Assembly (NCBI RefSeq): GCF_021155765.1
Contig: NC_060113.1
Location: forward strand, 2,284,501 to 2,348,500
Source of the DNA: Diprion similis
Lineage: Eukaryota; Arthropoda; Insecta; Hymenoptera; Diprionidae
Reading direction: 5' to 3'
Length of the DNA: 64,000 nucleotides
The notes under the pieces are model-generated. The model was not told the origin of the DNA, searched no databases, and saw only the letters and a list, made by a program, of their open reading frames with translations. This document shows, piece after piece, positions 12,528-27,500 of this stretch (the stretch's first letter is position 1; every line of letters begins with the position of its first letter). The position numbers were made by a program, and so were the translations under genes.

Positions 12528-15500
12528 ATGCCGTCTACAAACGGCTGTCACAACTTCGTCTGGGTCCTTGTTATCCTGGGATCCCTTTTCCTCGAGGATG
12601 TAGCGCCGGTTCGCATAGGAACCAGCACCGTCAAGCGGAAGAAGGGTGAGTGGTGGTACCCCTGTATTCCCAATCTCAACTTCCATCCCGTTCCTCACGT
12701 CACAAAGTGTGTCTCCGTGTTGTTCTTGCCATTTACAAGAGAGAACAAACAAAAAAACTAACAAACAAACGGTGTGTTCGGCGAACCTTTCCTAACGTGC
12801 CTACCCATGCGTAACCTGATGATGCGAACGTGCATCGAACGCTTCTAATGCGAGCTGTTATAACGGGTCCAGGATGACGGAAGACTCTTACTAGAGTGTT
12901 GGTCAGGCTCGGCGTGAAATGCCACAGCTGCCAGAAACCTAGGCATGGAATGGCCTGCCTTCTAGCCTACCTTTCTGGTCAGTTGTAACCTGCTCACCTA
13001 CATGTCGTCTGCGTCGGTCATTGTCTCGTGCCATCGAGTCAAGGCATTCTGAAAACCAGTTTGCCAGATACGCGGACGGTTGTATTAACGGGTTTAGAGG
13101 GGCAGAAAGGTTGTTCAATACAGTTTTGCAACCTTGTGCATGAAGCGTCAACGAACCCATCTCATTGATGCCATGCCTACTCGGCGCCTGCGCTTTGAAT
13201 CAACGAATTCGAACGAAGTTCAGTGTCAGAACTCTGTGTATTGGCCAACGCCAATTCGCTTCGAGTCCAGTAACCAAACCATTACAGGTCAGAAGTAGCA
13301 GCTTTTTAATGTGTTTTTTCAACGATTTAAAACCAGTCTGTGATCGTACATAACTGATCGCTGTAAAACAAACTGGCATGAATGAACGATGAATCAGATT
13401 TCTTTTCATTTCTAACAATCATAATCACCGATCCAAAATTCCTCATCGATCATCGATTCACTTGCTTCATTTGCTGCAATCCACATCGCCATTATCATTC
13501 TACGTTACACTGCTAATTGACGTTCACCGTGTTTCGTGTTTCTTCTTACTTCCTTCAGTGAATGCGACGAGATTCTGTGTCACTTTTTCAAGGTTGCCTA
13601 GCACCAGCCGTTAGAAAAGCTGAAGGGCAAAAAGACTAAGAGAGGAGAAAAAAACTATTGGATAATTCAAAACCTACTACGTCGAGATCTCGAAGGATAA
13701 TTACCTAAGCAGCAGAATCGTGTTCACCGTTATATTGTGAAAGTTCGGATGATCGAACTGCGTTCAAAACTTCCAAAACTCCAATATTTTCATTTCGCTA
13801 TCATCTTCTAGATCTTCTTCTCCCCCTTATAACCCCCCCCCCCCCCACCCCCCACCCCCCACCCCCGCCCTCATCTCTCACTCACTCTATCCGTATCTAC
13901 GTCGCTTCATCTTCGTTAAAATATATCCGAGACGTTATCCACACCGTGGCTGCAACACGCGAGTAACGGTTTTGGGAGAAAGTCCTGATGATGGTGACTA
14001 TAAGTGGATTCTGCGTGCTCTTCTTTCGTTTTGGTTCGCTCGGCGTTGCTGCCTCAACGGTTTACAGTTTTGTCATAATTCTTTAGTTTTCATGACCGTT
14101 TTCACCTCCTTCTTTACTCCTTTCCTCTGGTATCGTCAACCTTGTCAAAATCCCGATTCTTTCCAACTGAGAAGGAAATCAATCTGCGTTCACTTTAACA
14201 GTTGACATTTAACCCGTAATCGGTTATCAAATTCAATCGAAGCTTCCTGTGGGGGTAAATAAATTGAAAAGATGAAGAAATTGAAGTCACTTTTTGCTCA
14301 GGAGGAACGGACATGCGATCCATTTTTGCAAACTATTTTCAGTTCCATGGATCGGAGAATGAAGTCAAGTCTGGTTCTTGTAATCAAACGTCAAGTCGGA
14401 CAATTGAAAGATGAATTGGAAAGCGAGCTGCCTGCACCTACGGCGCTTCTAAATGACTACATGCTACTTTAAACCCGCCTAATTACTTCCAATCTTCTAA
14501 TGCTCTCGTGCCCAGAGTAGCTCCGGACAAAGCCGCTGTTCCAGGTGGGCTCAACACCTTGTCTGTGGTTCGTTGGCACGATTTTATAATAGTCGATTGT
14601 GTGTGGGTTGGTACTCCTTTCATTCATCCATTCCCCGTGACTTCGCTGCGGTAGATCCACGGTAATAAGGTGGCAATGTTGAACATGATGTGCCCGCCAG
14701 ACTCTGAAAAATTGAGCAAATTAACTCCACGTTGTACTTATTTGTTATGGATAATTATACCGCTATTAGGATACCAGCGTAAAAGATTGGAGAAATTACG
14801 TTGTAAATGAATTTACAGAAAACAGTTATATTACTGTAATTATACAATAGTTTTGCAGACCGATTTCGTGCATTTCACAGCCGATTATTTAGTAATGTTT
14901 CCAAAAACTTTGTGCAACTGATTTTTAGTAATATGGCGAAAGTCAAACGCAATTTTAGATCCTTCATTGCTTCGACCTGGATACAGTGCCCCGTAATTAT
15001 TTACCCTATATACGTTGAAACAAGCGTCCATGAAGCCTGTATATCGATAAGAATTTACGTTTTTCAAAACAACACACGGCGAAACGATTCACTTTAACTG
15101 CTTTAACTCATCATCAATGGAATAGTGAACATAATGAAGAGGCTTCAACTAATGTGTAATGGCGTGATGTTTGTATTGAAACGAACACACGTATAATTGA
15201 AACGCATTGACCATCCAGCCCATCTTTATTCATCAGATTTTCTACCCGATGTAGGTACAGACTCGTATAATTAGAGGTGATATTTTATCGGATCAAATCG
15301 TCGACGCTATCGCTCTGCAATCGCACTCTATAAGTCACGAACTTGTTTCCTGCCATCTTGGTTCCATCATGCTGAGAGGTGTGAAAGGCTTTATTAACAT
15401 GTATTTTGGCTTTATTACTATATACAGGGTGACGTCTGTACCAATTACTTCCTGCAATCTTTAATGCACACCCACCCGTGACTCGAGGGAAATTAATCCA

Positions 15501-18500
15501 CCAGAGGATCTAAAACTGGGATTAGGATGAACGCAATTCTCCATCTGTCGAACGGTGATGAAAAGCAATGCAATAACCAGTAATCGAGAAATGTGGACAT
15601 TATTTTATTCCCTCCTGCGTTATACTGTTTTGCAAACGTTCAAAGCCCTCCGAGTTTAATTAGCGGCATGTAATGAGCCGTGGCAATTGAGGCTGGGAAC
15701 GCTTGTGATTCTTGGCTAAAGTTACGCTATATGCCAGCCAGGACATAGTAAGTACTTGCCTCATTTCCTGGCCTGAATGGGATATTGCCCGATGGTTGCA
15801 GCATTCGCATTCGCATTCACTGCTCGGATTATTGCTGTGTTTCTTTCTTTCTTTCTTTGGAACCTGCAAGAGGCGTCTGCATCCTGATGCCCGTCTGCCA
15901 TTCACGCCGTAACTCTTTTCACCTGACCTTGTCTCGCTGCCTCCACAATCCAATCAGTCTACACGCCGAGTACAGTTACCTTACCAGCGTTGGTTTCTGG
16001 GGAGGATAAACCAGGCTAGTCGTACCAAACAAGAGTGAAATGGCACGCCTTATTGCGTACATACGCGTTTTACACTCCGTCATTTGGCTTGACGTGGAGT
16101 GAAAAATTATCCGCCGTATCTCTCGTTGCGTGGGGTAATCGTGCCGATTTGAAACGGTCCATTGAGAGAGATCGAGTCGTTTCATTTTCGATTCCTCTAT
16201 GGTGTTGGTACTTTGGATTGCGATGCAATTCTAAACCTTTCAATATGGCGGAATGCAGTGTCTCTCATAACGTGACAGAAAGTTTTGGATCGATCGGCTT
16301 CGATCTAGCAATTTGTATTACAATGGAGTGAGAGAACGGGCCAAATCCAATGGGCAAAGGGTCACCGTTCTGGCTATGAATAATCTGGGCCAAATTGGAA
16401 CGAATCTTCGAGTAGTTGGATAATAACTGCAGATCGAGGATCGTAATTCATTGGGCTGAAGCGGAACGAGCTGCATTAGCACGATACTATCACATGCGAG
16501 ACATGACATGGCACTCACTTTCCAACCAGCTACACCGTCGTTTCTCATTACACGTCCGTTTCGCTGACCGAAGAAGAGCGGACCTACCTCAACTGGTCAA
16601 TGTTCGCTGTAATTGAAAGAGGGTCGACTCGTGTTATTCACTAGAGGAAATTATACGGAAGTGCCGCCATTTTTGGAAATGTCCTGCCTTGTCGTAAGTT
16701 AACATCGTCTGACTTTAAACATTAAGACGGCGAGTTCCATTGCTTACGTAGACTATTTTGCCATTGAAGAAATTGCCGAGTTTTTTATATGATTATACCG
16801 ATTGTAGAAACAAAATGGCGTGAGCATTAGGAAGTGGATGGGATGCGGAAAAGGATGACCAACCATCATGCCGTTAACGTATAGACTTTAGAATTTGTTT
16901 GGAAAGGAAATGTCGCGTTCGCACGCGTGCACCCAGTGCGGAAAGTAGGAGAAGCGAGTTTTCTCAGCCTTATGTAGTTAGAGATCGACTCCAATAACGT
17001 GAACAAGTTCCATTAGAAAACAGCGCTGATAATCCGACGAGATTGAGGTATCCGGTTTCCCGCAAATGCCTATACGTGTGCAACATTCTCGACTCTCGTT
17101 TCTGTGATGCTCCAATGCGTAAGACTCAGCTGCAGGATACATCAAAGGATGGGAAACGCGTGTCAGAATTTCTGGAATTCCTTCATAAATAGAAGCAGAG
17201 AAAAACGCGTGATTTCATGTTTTATTACTTGTACATGCACATATGGACGCGGAAATATTCGAAAACCATCGAAAAACAAAACCTACGAATCGAAAGCTGC
17301 CGTATGACAAATTATATTTTTTGCTCGAGTGTGAATTTGGCTGTCACGGTCATGCCGTAAAGTTTGGCAAGCGAAACGCCAATTTTCCGGTCCCAATTGT
17401 TACATTCTACTGCCTATTGTCGTTATTGTTATATCCATATTTGCGCGCTGCTCAACGGAGCTAAAATCATTTCAATGAAATTCGTTGAACCGCGATTCGA
17501 TGTTGTTTGATCTAATTTAGTACAATTAAACCAATGCCTGGTTATCTTTTTTATTTTTTATCACGCAATCCTGCAGAAATTTGAAATTCGATCTCAATTC
17601 TCTGACCCTGTGTGATATAATTAAATTTTTGCGTCGAATATCGAACGAATCTGATTTGAACCCATCTTTAAAAGCGTCGAATCCCGAATTATTCGGTGGC
17701 GAAACTTAAAGTTTCGAAACTTTGGTGTCTCGTCAAAGTTTCATTTCTTTACTTCAAGTTTCGACAGTAAAAAATTCCAAATTTCACCCACTTTCGGAAC
17801 TTTTCAAATTCGGAATTTCAACCCTGCTCCAGGTGCAGTATAATATTGCAAACGCGGATATTGCTGCAGCTATTCGGCGATATCGCTGATTCTGTTCCAG
17901 CTCGTGGTCGCGTGTCGTAAACGCGAACGAATTAACCGCGAATAATGTTTATAAGCAGTAAGGAAAAGAGGCTAGAAAGTGAACACGCCTACACCGCTTA
18001 CTATCCTGCAGGCTAAATAGACTAGATTTTATTACGTTTCTATCGAGATCAGAATAACTTTTTCTCCGACGTCGTTGTTTGTTTTTTTCTTTTTGTTTTT
18101 TATTGTTTTTTTTTTTTTTTTTTACACCGCGAATATTTTATTCTCATTCCATAATGATATTTTCCAATTAGTGACAATTCACACGATACCTTATAATTGA
18201 AAAATCAATTTTTATTTTTTTTATCCCAAAGAAAATTTAAAAATATTTTCATCCCACAAATTGAAAGAAAGAGAGAAAAACACTGATATAGATATTTTCC
18301 GAAAGCGAGGCAGGAAATAAATTGAGATCGAAGGAAGAGAGGTGGCGATAAAAAAAAAAAAAGTAAAAATCGGCACGTAATAAAAAAGAGTTTATCTGTC
18401 CGCGATACTGTAAAATTATTATAAATAAACGGCGGAGTGATGCAGCTTATACTTGGGTAAAATTTTCAAGACTTTCATCCGAATAATTATCACACTTGAG

Positions 18501-21500
18501 ATTTCTGTCGTTAAACATTCGGAGGATTATAGTCGGATTTCCCAGGTGCAAAATGTCGAACCTTTTATTACTGAAATCCAGCAACTGCAGATCGACCGTC
18601 CGACTGAATCCTGCGGAGATAATTAACGTCGTACTTTGGCAACCGTTAGTGCCTTCATTAAATAATTACCATCCGTGTCGCATATATAATGTTACAATCT
18701 CGTACATACATATGTTAACGGTCGTATCTCAGATTTCGGTGAAAGTTTTCCAAGTCGATTATAATGCATACTTACGCATAATGGCTTATCTCTCTTAAGG
18801 AATTGGCATCAATCAGTTTTTTTTTTTTTTATAATTAGAGTGTATTCATCAAGCCTAACAAAGTCTATATCAATATTTACAGTTAAAAATTGATAAAAAA
18901 AAATTCTTGAAAAAATCTTTTCTTTTTTCCTCGTCACGACTGTCATCGTATGATGAAAGAAGCAGCCTGTCAACGGTGAGATTGGCTGCCAATAAATGGC
19001 ACCATTACCTCTAATACCCTGCGTCAGTTTCTAGTACACACTATCGCCAAAGCATTTGCATAAATAAAAGACGGAACAAGCGGTTAACGCACGTTATATC
19101 AGTCAGCTAATTCGGGAGTCAATCATCTGATCGCGGAATTGATTATAAGTTATAAGTTTTTTATTTTTTTTTTTTTTTTGTACTCTTTCAACGGGTACAG
19201 TTATCGCTTCTAGGATGATCCGTGAGATAAATGGTGCGTGAATCGTGATACTGTGGCCGTTATGAGTTCTGCGTAGATACACCTATAGGTATATAACATG
19301 AAAAATGAAAGCCATCTCACGATTTGACGTGTTAATAATTACCAAAGAGAGACGAGATCTCAACGAGACCCTAGAAATGTCGTATTTACTTTACTTTCAA
19401 ACCAACAATCTTATCTCAAAGGTTGGATTGATTTTTAATTTATTAGACAAAATTTGCAATGGAATGTCGATTTCGCATTCGCTTCGTAGAAAGATGAAAT
19501 AAACAATTCTTGTGTGGATTGGAAATGTAAGTTTTCTTATCTTTGTGGCTGGGTGTGGATAGTCGATGATCAAGGTCAATAATAATATTATACCTGTATA
19601 TATATAAATTATCGGATACCGGTTTTCTCCAAATATTTGTCAATTCGAGAAAAAGTTTCTAATGTCGGTTTGGATACTTTTCAAGTACCCACGTGCATCG
19701 TATCGTCAATTCCAATCTGCATATATATATCTGACGTGAGGTCCGATTCTTGAATTATTCTTAAAATTTTCGTGTCACTAAAAACGAGCTCGAGAATCGT
19801 CATCTCGATTTCATTCCACGCTGCATCTATGGAAAAAGTCGATTTCACCAGTCACACGTCCCATACGCACACCGACTCGGTCTCTATTTCAATATCGCAC
19901 GTTTCTGCTCAGCTGCGACGGAAGATGGATTCTGTAAAATGCGTGAATTGAGGCGGAGATTAGAAAACGTCGTTTCTCTTGATCGGTAGCATTTTAAACG
20001 TACGCATTACATCCGGGCTTCTCGCTCCGCTTTATTCACCGTAAAAATGAACTACTTGAAATTTTTTTATTGCATTATATTACCGTTATTGCCCTCCGTA
20101 TAATCGCGGTGAAATTTTTACAATGGAATTTGTACTTTCATTAACTAAGATAAAAATTGTCCGATATTTTCTCGTACACAACTTTTTAATATCTACGCAC
20201 TTTTACCTAATTCGCGTTATTCTTGCCACGAGCAAAAATTCACACGAAATATCACAAATCTGAACTGTTAAAATACATATACGTAACACAATAAGAACAA
20301 AAATTTGTGGATACAATGTAAATTAACGGAAGTGTGGGGGAATAAAAAAAAAAGAGAGAGAGAGAAAAGTTTGAAACTAAATATCTCCTTGCTGTATTAA
20401 TTTTCAGGACAATAAAAAGGAAGAAAAGAACGCCCGCGAGATGATGTGTAGAAAAAAAGAAAAAAAAAAAAATTAAAAAACAATAATAATAATAATAAAA
20501 TAAACTTATCATTTGACATCGATGTTGCAGAGCGCTTCGGACATTCTCTCATCGTTTCTTTTTATCCTCTCGTACCTTTTTTTTTACAATATTCTCAACT
20601 CTCGGGCAAATTTTCTCCTCCTTACGAATGTGGGTTATAAACGAGCCTCAGGCGTGTTCCTCCATGAGTACAAAAGCGAGCGATAAATATTAATCGGATT
20701 TAGCATCTCGCTAAACTGATTTAATTCAATATCGCCCGCATATAGTTAAAAAGTCTCAATCAGGCCCGCCAAAAATCACGCCGTCTCGTGTCTTTTATTT
20801 TTATTGTCAAGTTTTTGCCTCCTTTTTTCTTGTGAACAAACAGAAAAACGTTCGGATTACGCCCTGGGATATAAGAAATCTAGGAATTTATTAATTTTTT
20901 TCTTTTTACACTTATCTCTCGAGCGAAAGACGTCTGCTTTACTTACTTTCCATCCGCATCTCCCATGTGTGATTCTCCAAGTGTGGGTGCCGGATATTTT
21001 CAAATTTGTATTCCAACCGTGTTTCTTGTACGAGTACCAGGCTTGCTATACGATGAACGGTAGCCGAAATTGTTGTCGATTAAAGTAAGTGACGAAACGC
21101 AACGCATATAAATTTCACTGCCAGGACTTATGGGTAACAACCTTACGAATTGAACTTAAATGTGTATAAAGCTCCGAGTCACGTACGACTGCGGTTAATC
21201 TTCTTGTTAACTCGACTTTAACAAGACGTTGTTTCCTCCATTTTTCTTAAAGAACGTAATCTTCTTACTTTACTCGCATGTCACACATGCGTATGCAAAT
21301 CCGATTTGAAATTAATGAGGGAAAAACGATTTTGTGAGATTATAATCTCAAGGGGTTATTCACCCGTGGATCAAACGACAAACGATTTCATTCTAACTTC
21401 AAAGTTGTTTCAAAATATTTTCAGATTCATTCGAAACGGTTTCAAAATTATTTCAAGATCTTTTAAATGATTTCGAAATCATTTCGTATTTCGATGCAAT

Positions 21501-24500
21501 ACAAACGGTTTCACACTCATTCCAATCAGTCCTCGTGCAATTTCTCAGCGATCGTAACCAAAAGTGATTTGCGATTTCAACGAGAAAATGGCCCCGGCTT
21601 CGTGAAATCTAATATCTTATTCAGACGCAGATCTAATTCCATATGCATGTAAATAAATTATAGAAAAAAATTCTTTTCGAAAATATCCTCGAAACGGTTG
21701 AGATTTTAAAAGACGAAATGAAGGTTAGAGAGGCGCTTCTGTTCTTCAACCTCGTTGAAATTCTTCTCTCAATTTTAGGCCAAGCTGTTATTCTGACGGA
21801 TACGCCCGCGTTCTTTGTTGGATCCACGTGTGATCGGCGTTCAGATAAACTGAATGATTACAAGAGCGCGTTGGCACGAGAAACTGAGAATCGCGTGGAC
21901 CTTTCACGTGGCCCCAATCGCAGTCGCGATCTTCTTCCTTGAAGTTTCAGAAGTAGATTTTCATTACCGATGATCGCAGAAATTCTTCTGAATAACAATT
22001 TTCTTTTCCATTTATTTATTTACATTTAATTACAGCGATTTCTTTCTACGGAATCTCTTTTATTTCCGCTCTCGTATACACAACTCCGAAGCATCGTGTT
22101 TTGCACTTGTCGCACATACTTGCAACGATATTGCGCTGCAGCTTAGAAAGTTGCAACACGCGCGGTGATGCACTCGAACGCATTAATAAACGAGCTTGAT
22201 TACAAACCGCGGAGAACTTTGACCGCGGACAAATAGAAAGAAAAAGAAAGCAAACAAGATGAAAGAAAGAAAAAAAAATATACTTTTCGATCAAACGCGT
22301 AACAGTATAGGAAAGAAAAAAAAAAAAAATTAAAACATAAATAAGGTGTAACGATGCCAATGGAATTTGAAAAAATGCGACTAAAAAGTAGCCGAATAAT
22401 CGTTTTATGAGACACATTATAGCAGCGAGAAATCGCAAGTTCCGTTGTATCGTTGAATAGGCACGTGGTGAAAACGAGTTTCGATCGGACCGGTAAATCG
22501 ATGATTATGGTCCAGCTATCGATTTCATTTGCATCCAATAACATAGCGGTTGCGATCGGGATTCTCGATCGCATGTGCGAGCATCGATGCTGATCGCGAT
22601 CTGTGACACAGATTTAGAGGACGTTGCTCACGGGGATGCGGAATAGAGATCGACTTGTCTATCTTCGTCTTTTTCTTCTTCGTAAAACTCGGTCGAGTGG
22701 TTGACGTTCGGGTAAAACGATGAGTTTTCTGCATTACGTACATTTACTCGCCGACTCTCACTGCTCGATCAAAAAGAGAGAGCAAGAAAAACAGGGTCTA
22801 GAAGAACAGACTCAAAGTCGTCTGTTTAAGGACGAATCTACTTAAGGACGATCCGGATCAAAATTTGGAAAAAGATAGAAAAAAGTGTTATTTGCGGCTA
22901 TTAATGACTCAGAAACAAAAATGATCCAAATGACGAAAGCAAGAATATCGATCTCAGAAAAAAGCTTATAACAAAAAACGTTCGAAACGATTGAAACTTA
23001 ATTACTTTCATACGATTTCAATTTTTATTTTGTTTCTTTTTTTTTTTTTTTTTATTCGGGAGATTATTTCGTTCATTTTAAAGATGTGCAGAAATCTGAT
23101 GGTGGAAATTCTGACAAAAACTGTTATGTTCAGAGTGGATGAAAATTATTGATCAACTCCTACTATTACTAATTTTTACAGAAATTGTAATATTTTGTAT
23201 TCTTTCGTAGAAAATTGTTAATTTACTTTGAAAATATGGTGATTTTCATGAAAATCTACAAGTTTTTATGCATAAATATTTACAATTTTTTCTATATCAA
23301 ATTTTACGAAATGTTACAATTTCCCTAAAAATTCGTTAAGAAATTGTAGAAATCATTTTCACCATGGAGTGCCTGCAATGCTTGCTGCTGCACGTGGTGG
23401 TGGATGAATTTATATCCATATACCGAGGTTCCCATCCTTCCATGAGTCACGATAATATTATACGGCGTAAATAAATTATCCGCTTCTCCCGGCGACTCTC
23501 TCTCACACGAAATCTACTTCACGCTCGTGTCTGACGTGCGTCCAGTTTCTCTGGATGCATCCGTGGGTCGTCATGCGGGGAGATTGACGTCCGACGTCTT
23601 ATCGAAAATCATCGGGATAATAATCACGGTTTCTGAGAGTAGTTTCTTTCTTTTTTTCTTTCATCTTTTCTTATTTTTTTTTACACTTTGCCGTCAATTT
23701 GAACCAATTTACATTCGCTTCTTCACGCACGCTCCGGCGGCTATCACGGCATCATGCTCAACAGCTTTCAGCGGTAAATGACTGCAATTCGCGCTGCCTT
23801 GTTTAATCGCGATGCAAATAGCCGGAGCCACACGTCTCTCTGTAATTTTCTGTATCCTATACATAAATGCCTTTACGTGACGGGTAAATACACGTTTCTG
23901 GAAACTCATAATTAAGGTATCCGGATAAATCATACGTTGTTAAATGATGCGAAGTGAACATTTTATATATATATATGTACATATATGGAAGTTTATGTAA
24001 ATATTTAACTCGCATATACATATAGAAAATTTATGCACATTAACCGTTGAAGAATATGAGAAATGAGAAATTAGATTTTACAATTCTCGCGAAGTTGGTA
24101 TTTCTAGTAAATATTTAATTTAAATTTGGTTTTCAAGATGAAAAGACTGAAATTATAACCAAAGATTTTTATTTTTAAACTACTAAGATATTCAAAAACT
24201 TGAACGTAAAAAATATAATAATTCCTTCATTTTTTTTCCTTTGATTAGAATTCAGAACAATTACAATTCGATGGGTATCTCGTACGATAATCGAAAATGA
24301 GAATTTAGGATTATTCGAAAGTTTCAAGATATAACACAGAGTAAAAATATCAATCATGGAGAGGTTCAACCGACCAGCAAACAGCGAATGTAATTAAACG
24401 ATGATTAGTTTCACGGTTAAATATAACTAATTATGGTCAATTCTACGTTAACATTAAACGCCGACTACACTTCAGGAAAGTGGCCAATGCCAAGAGCAGG

Positions 24501-27500
24501 TTCAGGTGAAATTGCGCAAGTATATTACCCAACTCGTGCCCCCTGCGTTATTATACAATGGCGAATAAATTTCGACGAAGAAGTCGAAGAATTCGACCGC
24601 GCATTTTCCTCTCCAAACGAAAAAAATCTCCACGGAATAAAGCGTCAAGACTATCTAACGGCACGTATTTCTTATCGACGTTTTACAAAACGATTCAACG
24701 GCAATGTCCTTCGGGAAATTTAATAATCGAACGTGTGAAGCGACAAGTTTTTTTTCTTTCAACATCCCTGAACGATCTACGTAAAATCGCGCCTTCAAGG
24801 ATTTATTTCACATTCAGGAATAAAAACTAACGCCTCCCACAACGCGAAGGCCTGTTTTGTTGGATAAATTTCATAAACGAAATTATTATACAGTCTACGT
24901 GGCAAATTATCCACGTGATTTTTATTAGATAATACATCAAAGCTGTGGATGAAAATATTTAGTGTTGAAGAATAAATGGGAAGACGAAGAGAAAGAGAGA
25001 GAGAGTGGCAATGAAAATAATAGCTAATCTCACTCACGTTATTACATCTATTAAGATTCTAAATTGTTACCTGCGCTCCTAGCGGCAAATGGAAATATAA
25101 TTAATCTGGGCATGTGGTAATTAAGCATCTAATGGTTGGAGCCTCTCGACGAGTTGCCAAGTTCCACACTGAAAGATCCACAATTGGACGTTCTTGCAGA
25201 GTGATAAATTATAACTACAGTCCATATTTAATAACTGAAAAAAACAAACAGCAATTACGCAAAATTATGATCGATGTAGCCTTAATGATCGAGAGAAGTA
25301 AATATCATAAAATTGCAGGAATTTAATTTTTTAATAATTGTAAAATGTATCGAAGAAAATATAAGGGGTGAAAATTTTATAATCCATTCATCGAATTTCA
25401 TTCACTAATTCTGCAATTATTTATTTGTTTTTTGTTGTTGTTTTTTTTTTTTGTCGCTTAAACGAAACTTCTTTTCCAACTTCAGGTACATCCAGCGTTA
25501 TAATTATTGTTACAAATAGCGCGTATCGCATTAACATGACAGTAGGATTTTGATTTGAAAAATAAATTTATAACCACATTTGTTTGACTTGTGGTGTTGA
25601 AGAAACGGTTTATAAATCACGTCTCGCCTGGAGGTTCGCCTGATTTTAAAAGAGCGCTTGTTTAGCCGGTCTATGTAATTAATGTTACGCTGCTGAGAGC
25701 TGGGATGGAGAAAGTAAGCCAGAAAGTTCCAAGGTTAAGGGGAAGGGACTTACTTCGATCACTGATTCAAAAATATACGGTTTAAAAAATATACTTGCCC
25801 ATCGGTTAAACATTATTTAAGATCATATTACACCGGCATGTACGGCGGTGTAACATATGCGTAATACAATATAATTAGAGAATGAAAAGAAGAAGAAGAA
25901 GAAGAAGAAAAAAACAAAACCACCGCAAATTATATACCAAGAAGCCTGCTTGAGCTGAGAGCGGATGAACGTTATTTTCTTTCTATTTCTATTTTGTAAT
26001 TTCATTCCATATTTCACCAGAGTCTTTAGTTCAATTGCGTTCACACGTGGGATTTTCAGACTGCAGGTAGACGCTTTACAAAAATGAAAAATTATTCATT
26101 CATGTTACAGTTGCTTATTTTCATTCTTAGTTTATCTCTTTCTCCGTTTTTGCACTTATATTTTCACCCATTTTCATGTATAATATCAAGTAGCGCGCGT
26201 CGAAAATTCTCCCCGGACATTGCGTTACGTTGGCGATAATAATTATTCTATTGCATCTAGAATAAGTGTGAAGGCGTGAAAAATAAGAAACCGTGGCCGT
26301 CGCTCTGAGTTTCAATTTACACCTTTGCGAAATTTTAACTTTATGCGACGCTCTCGAATATTGTTTTCCCAAAGCGCGTGCAATAATTCTGCACAATTTT
26401 TATGCATATGTGCAATAGTTTGCAATACACGCGCAGAAAATCGACAGTGATTATTGAAACGACGCGTTCAATTCAGAGGAAAGAAATCGATGAACCTAAC
26501 CAGCAACGCCGAGTTCTTTTTTCACTTTTGCTTATATTATGTTATATATATATATATAATTTTTATATATGTATAGCTGCGAGATCTTAATTAAGAGTCG
26601 TATAGGTACGCGATAATTGAAAGACGAGTTGAAAATTGAAATCATGGTTATAAAATATTATGCTAATTCACGCCACGACGAAAGCATCTATCTATAGTGA
26701 ATTTCTAATCTTAGTACCATCCGAGGTGTAATAATCTAATATAAATTAAATAAATAACGGAACAGGAATTTCAATCCACGATACTATGATTTTCTTTTTT
26801 TTTTTTTTTTTTATCCAGCTCGGCACTCGAGTTACTATAAATTCTATTTACACCCCGGGCAGTAATAATATTTTATTTCTCACTTCCTCATAAATTAATC
26901 TGAGACGGTGTGAAAAAGAATATAGTTTTATTGTATAAATGTAACCGCGCCGTATATTTTCTACGAATAAAATTCAGCCACGGCTACACGGACGACATGA
27001 TAAACGTTGATTTATTATTTCAGTAAATTAAAACTCAGTGTTTCACTGTTCCTAGTCTCTATATAAAAAAATAAAAATAACAGTCGACTGATTCAAAATC
27101 CCACGCAGTGAAACTGCACTCGAATATTATCCCACATCTTGAATTTTATACCGCACTATTTCGTCCCGGAGAATGGAAGAAAGTAAAAAACCGACGAATC
27201 TTTGTAATTAACGTTTTATTGTGTGTGTGTGTGTGTGTGTGTGCGTCTATCTATGTATACATATATGTATAATATTGCATCCGGGATAAATAAAACATGT
27301 AATCCTCGAGTTTTTGAAGTGAATCAGCGTGTCGAGTAGAAAGAAAAATGTGATTTCTAAACTGACCAACACGCCCAGATGCGGTCACGGGTGTGGGCAA
27401 CATTAAATCGACGTTGAGAATTTTATTGGCTTGTTAAAATGGCAAAGTCATGGCCAGCCACCGGCTCTGACCCAGTTTTGCCTGACTTTTGAGCAATAAT

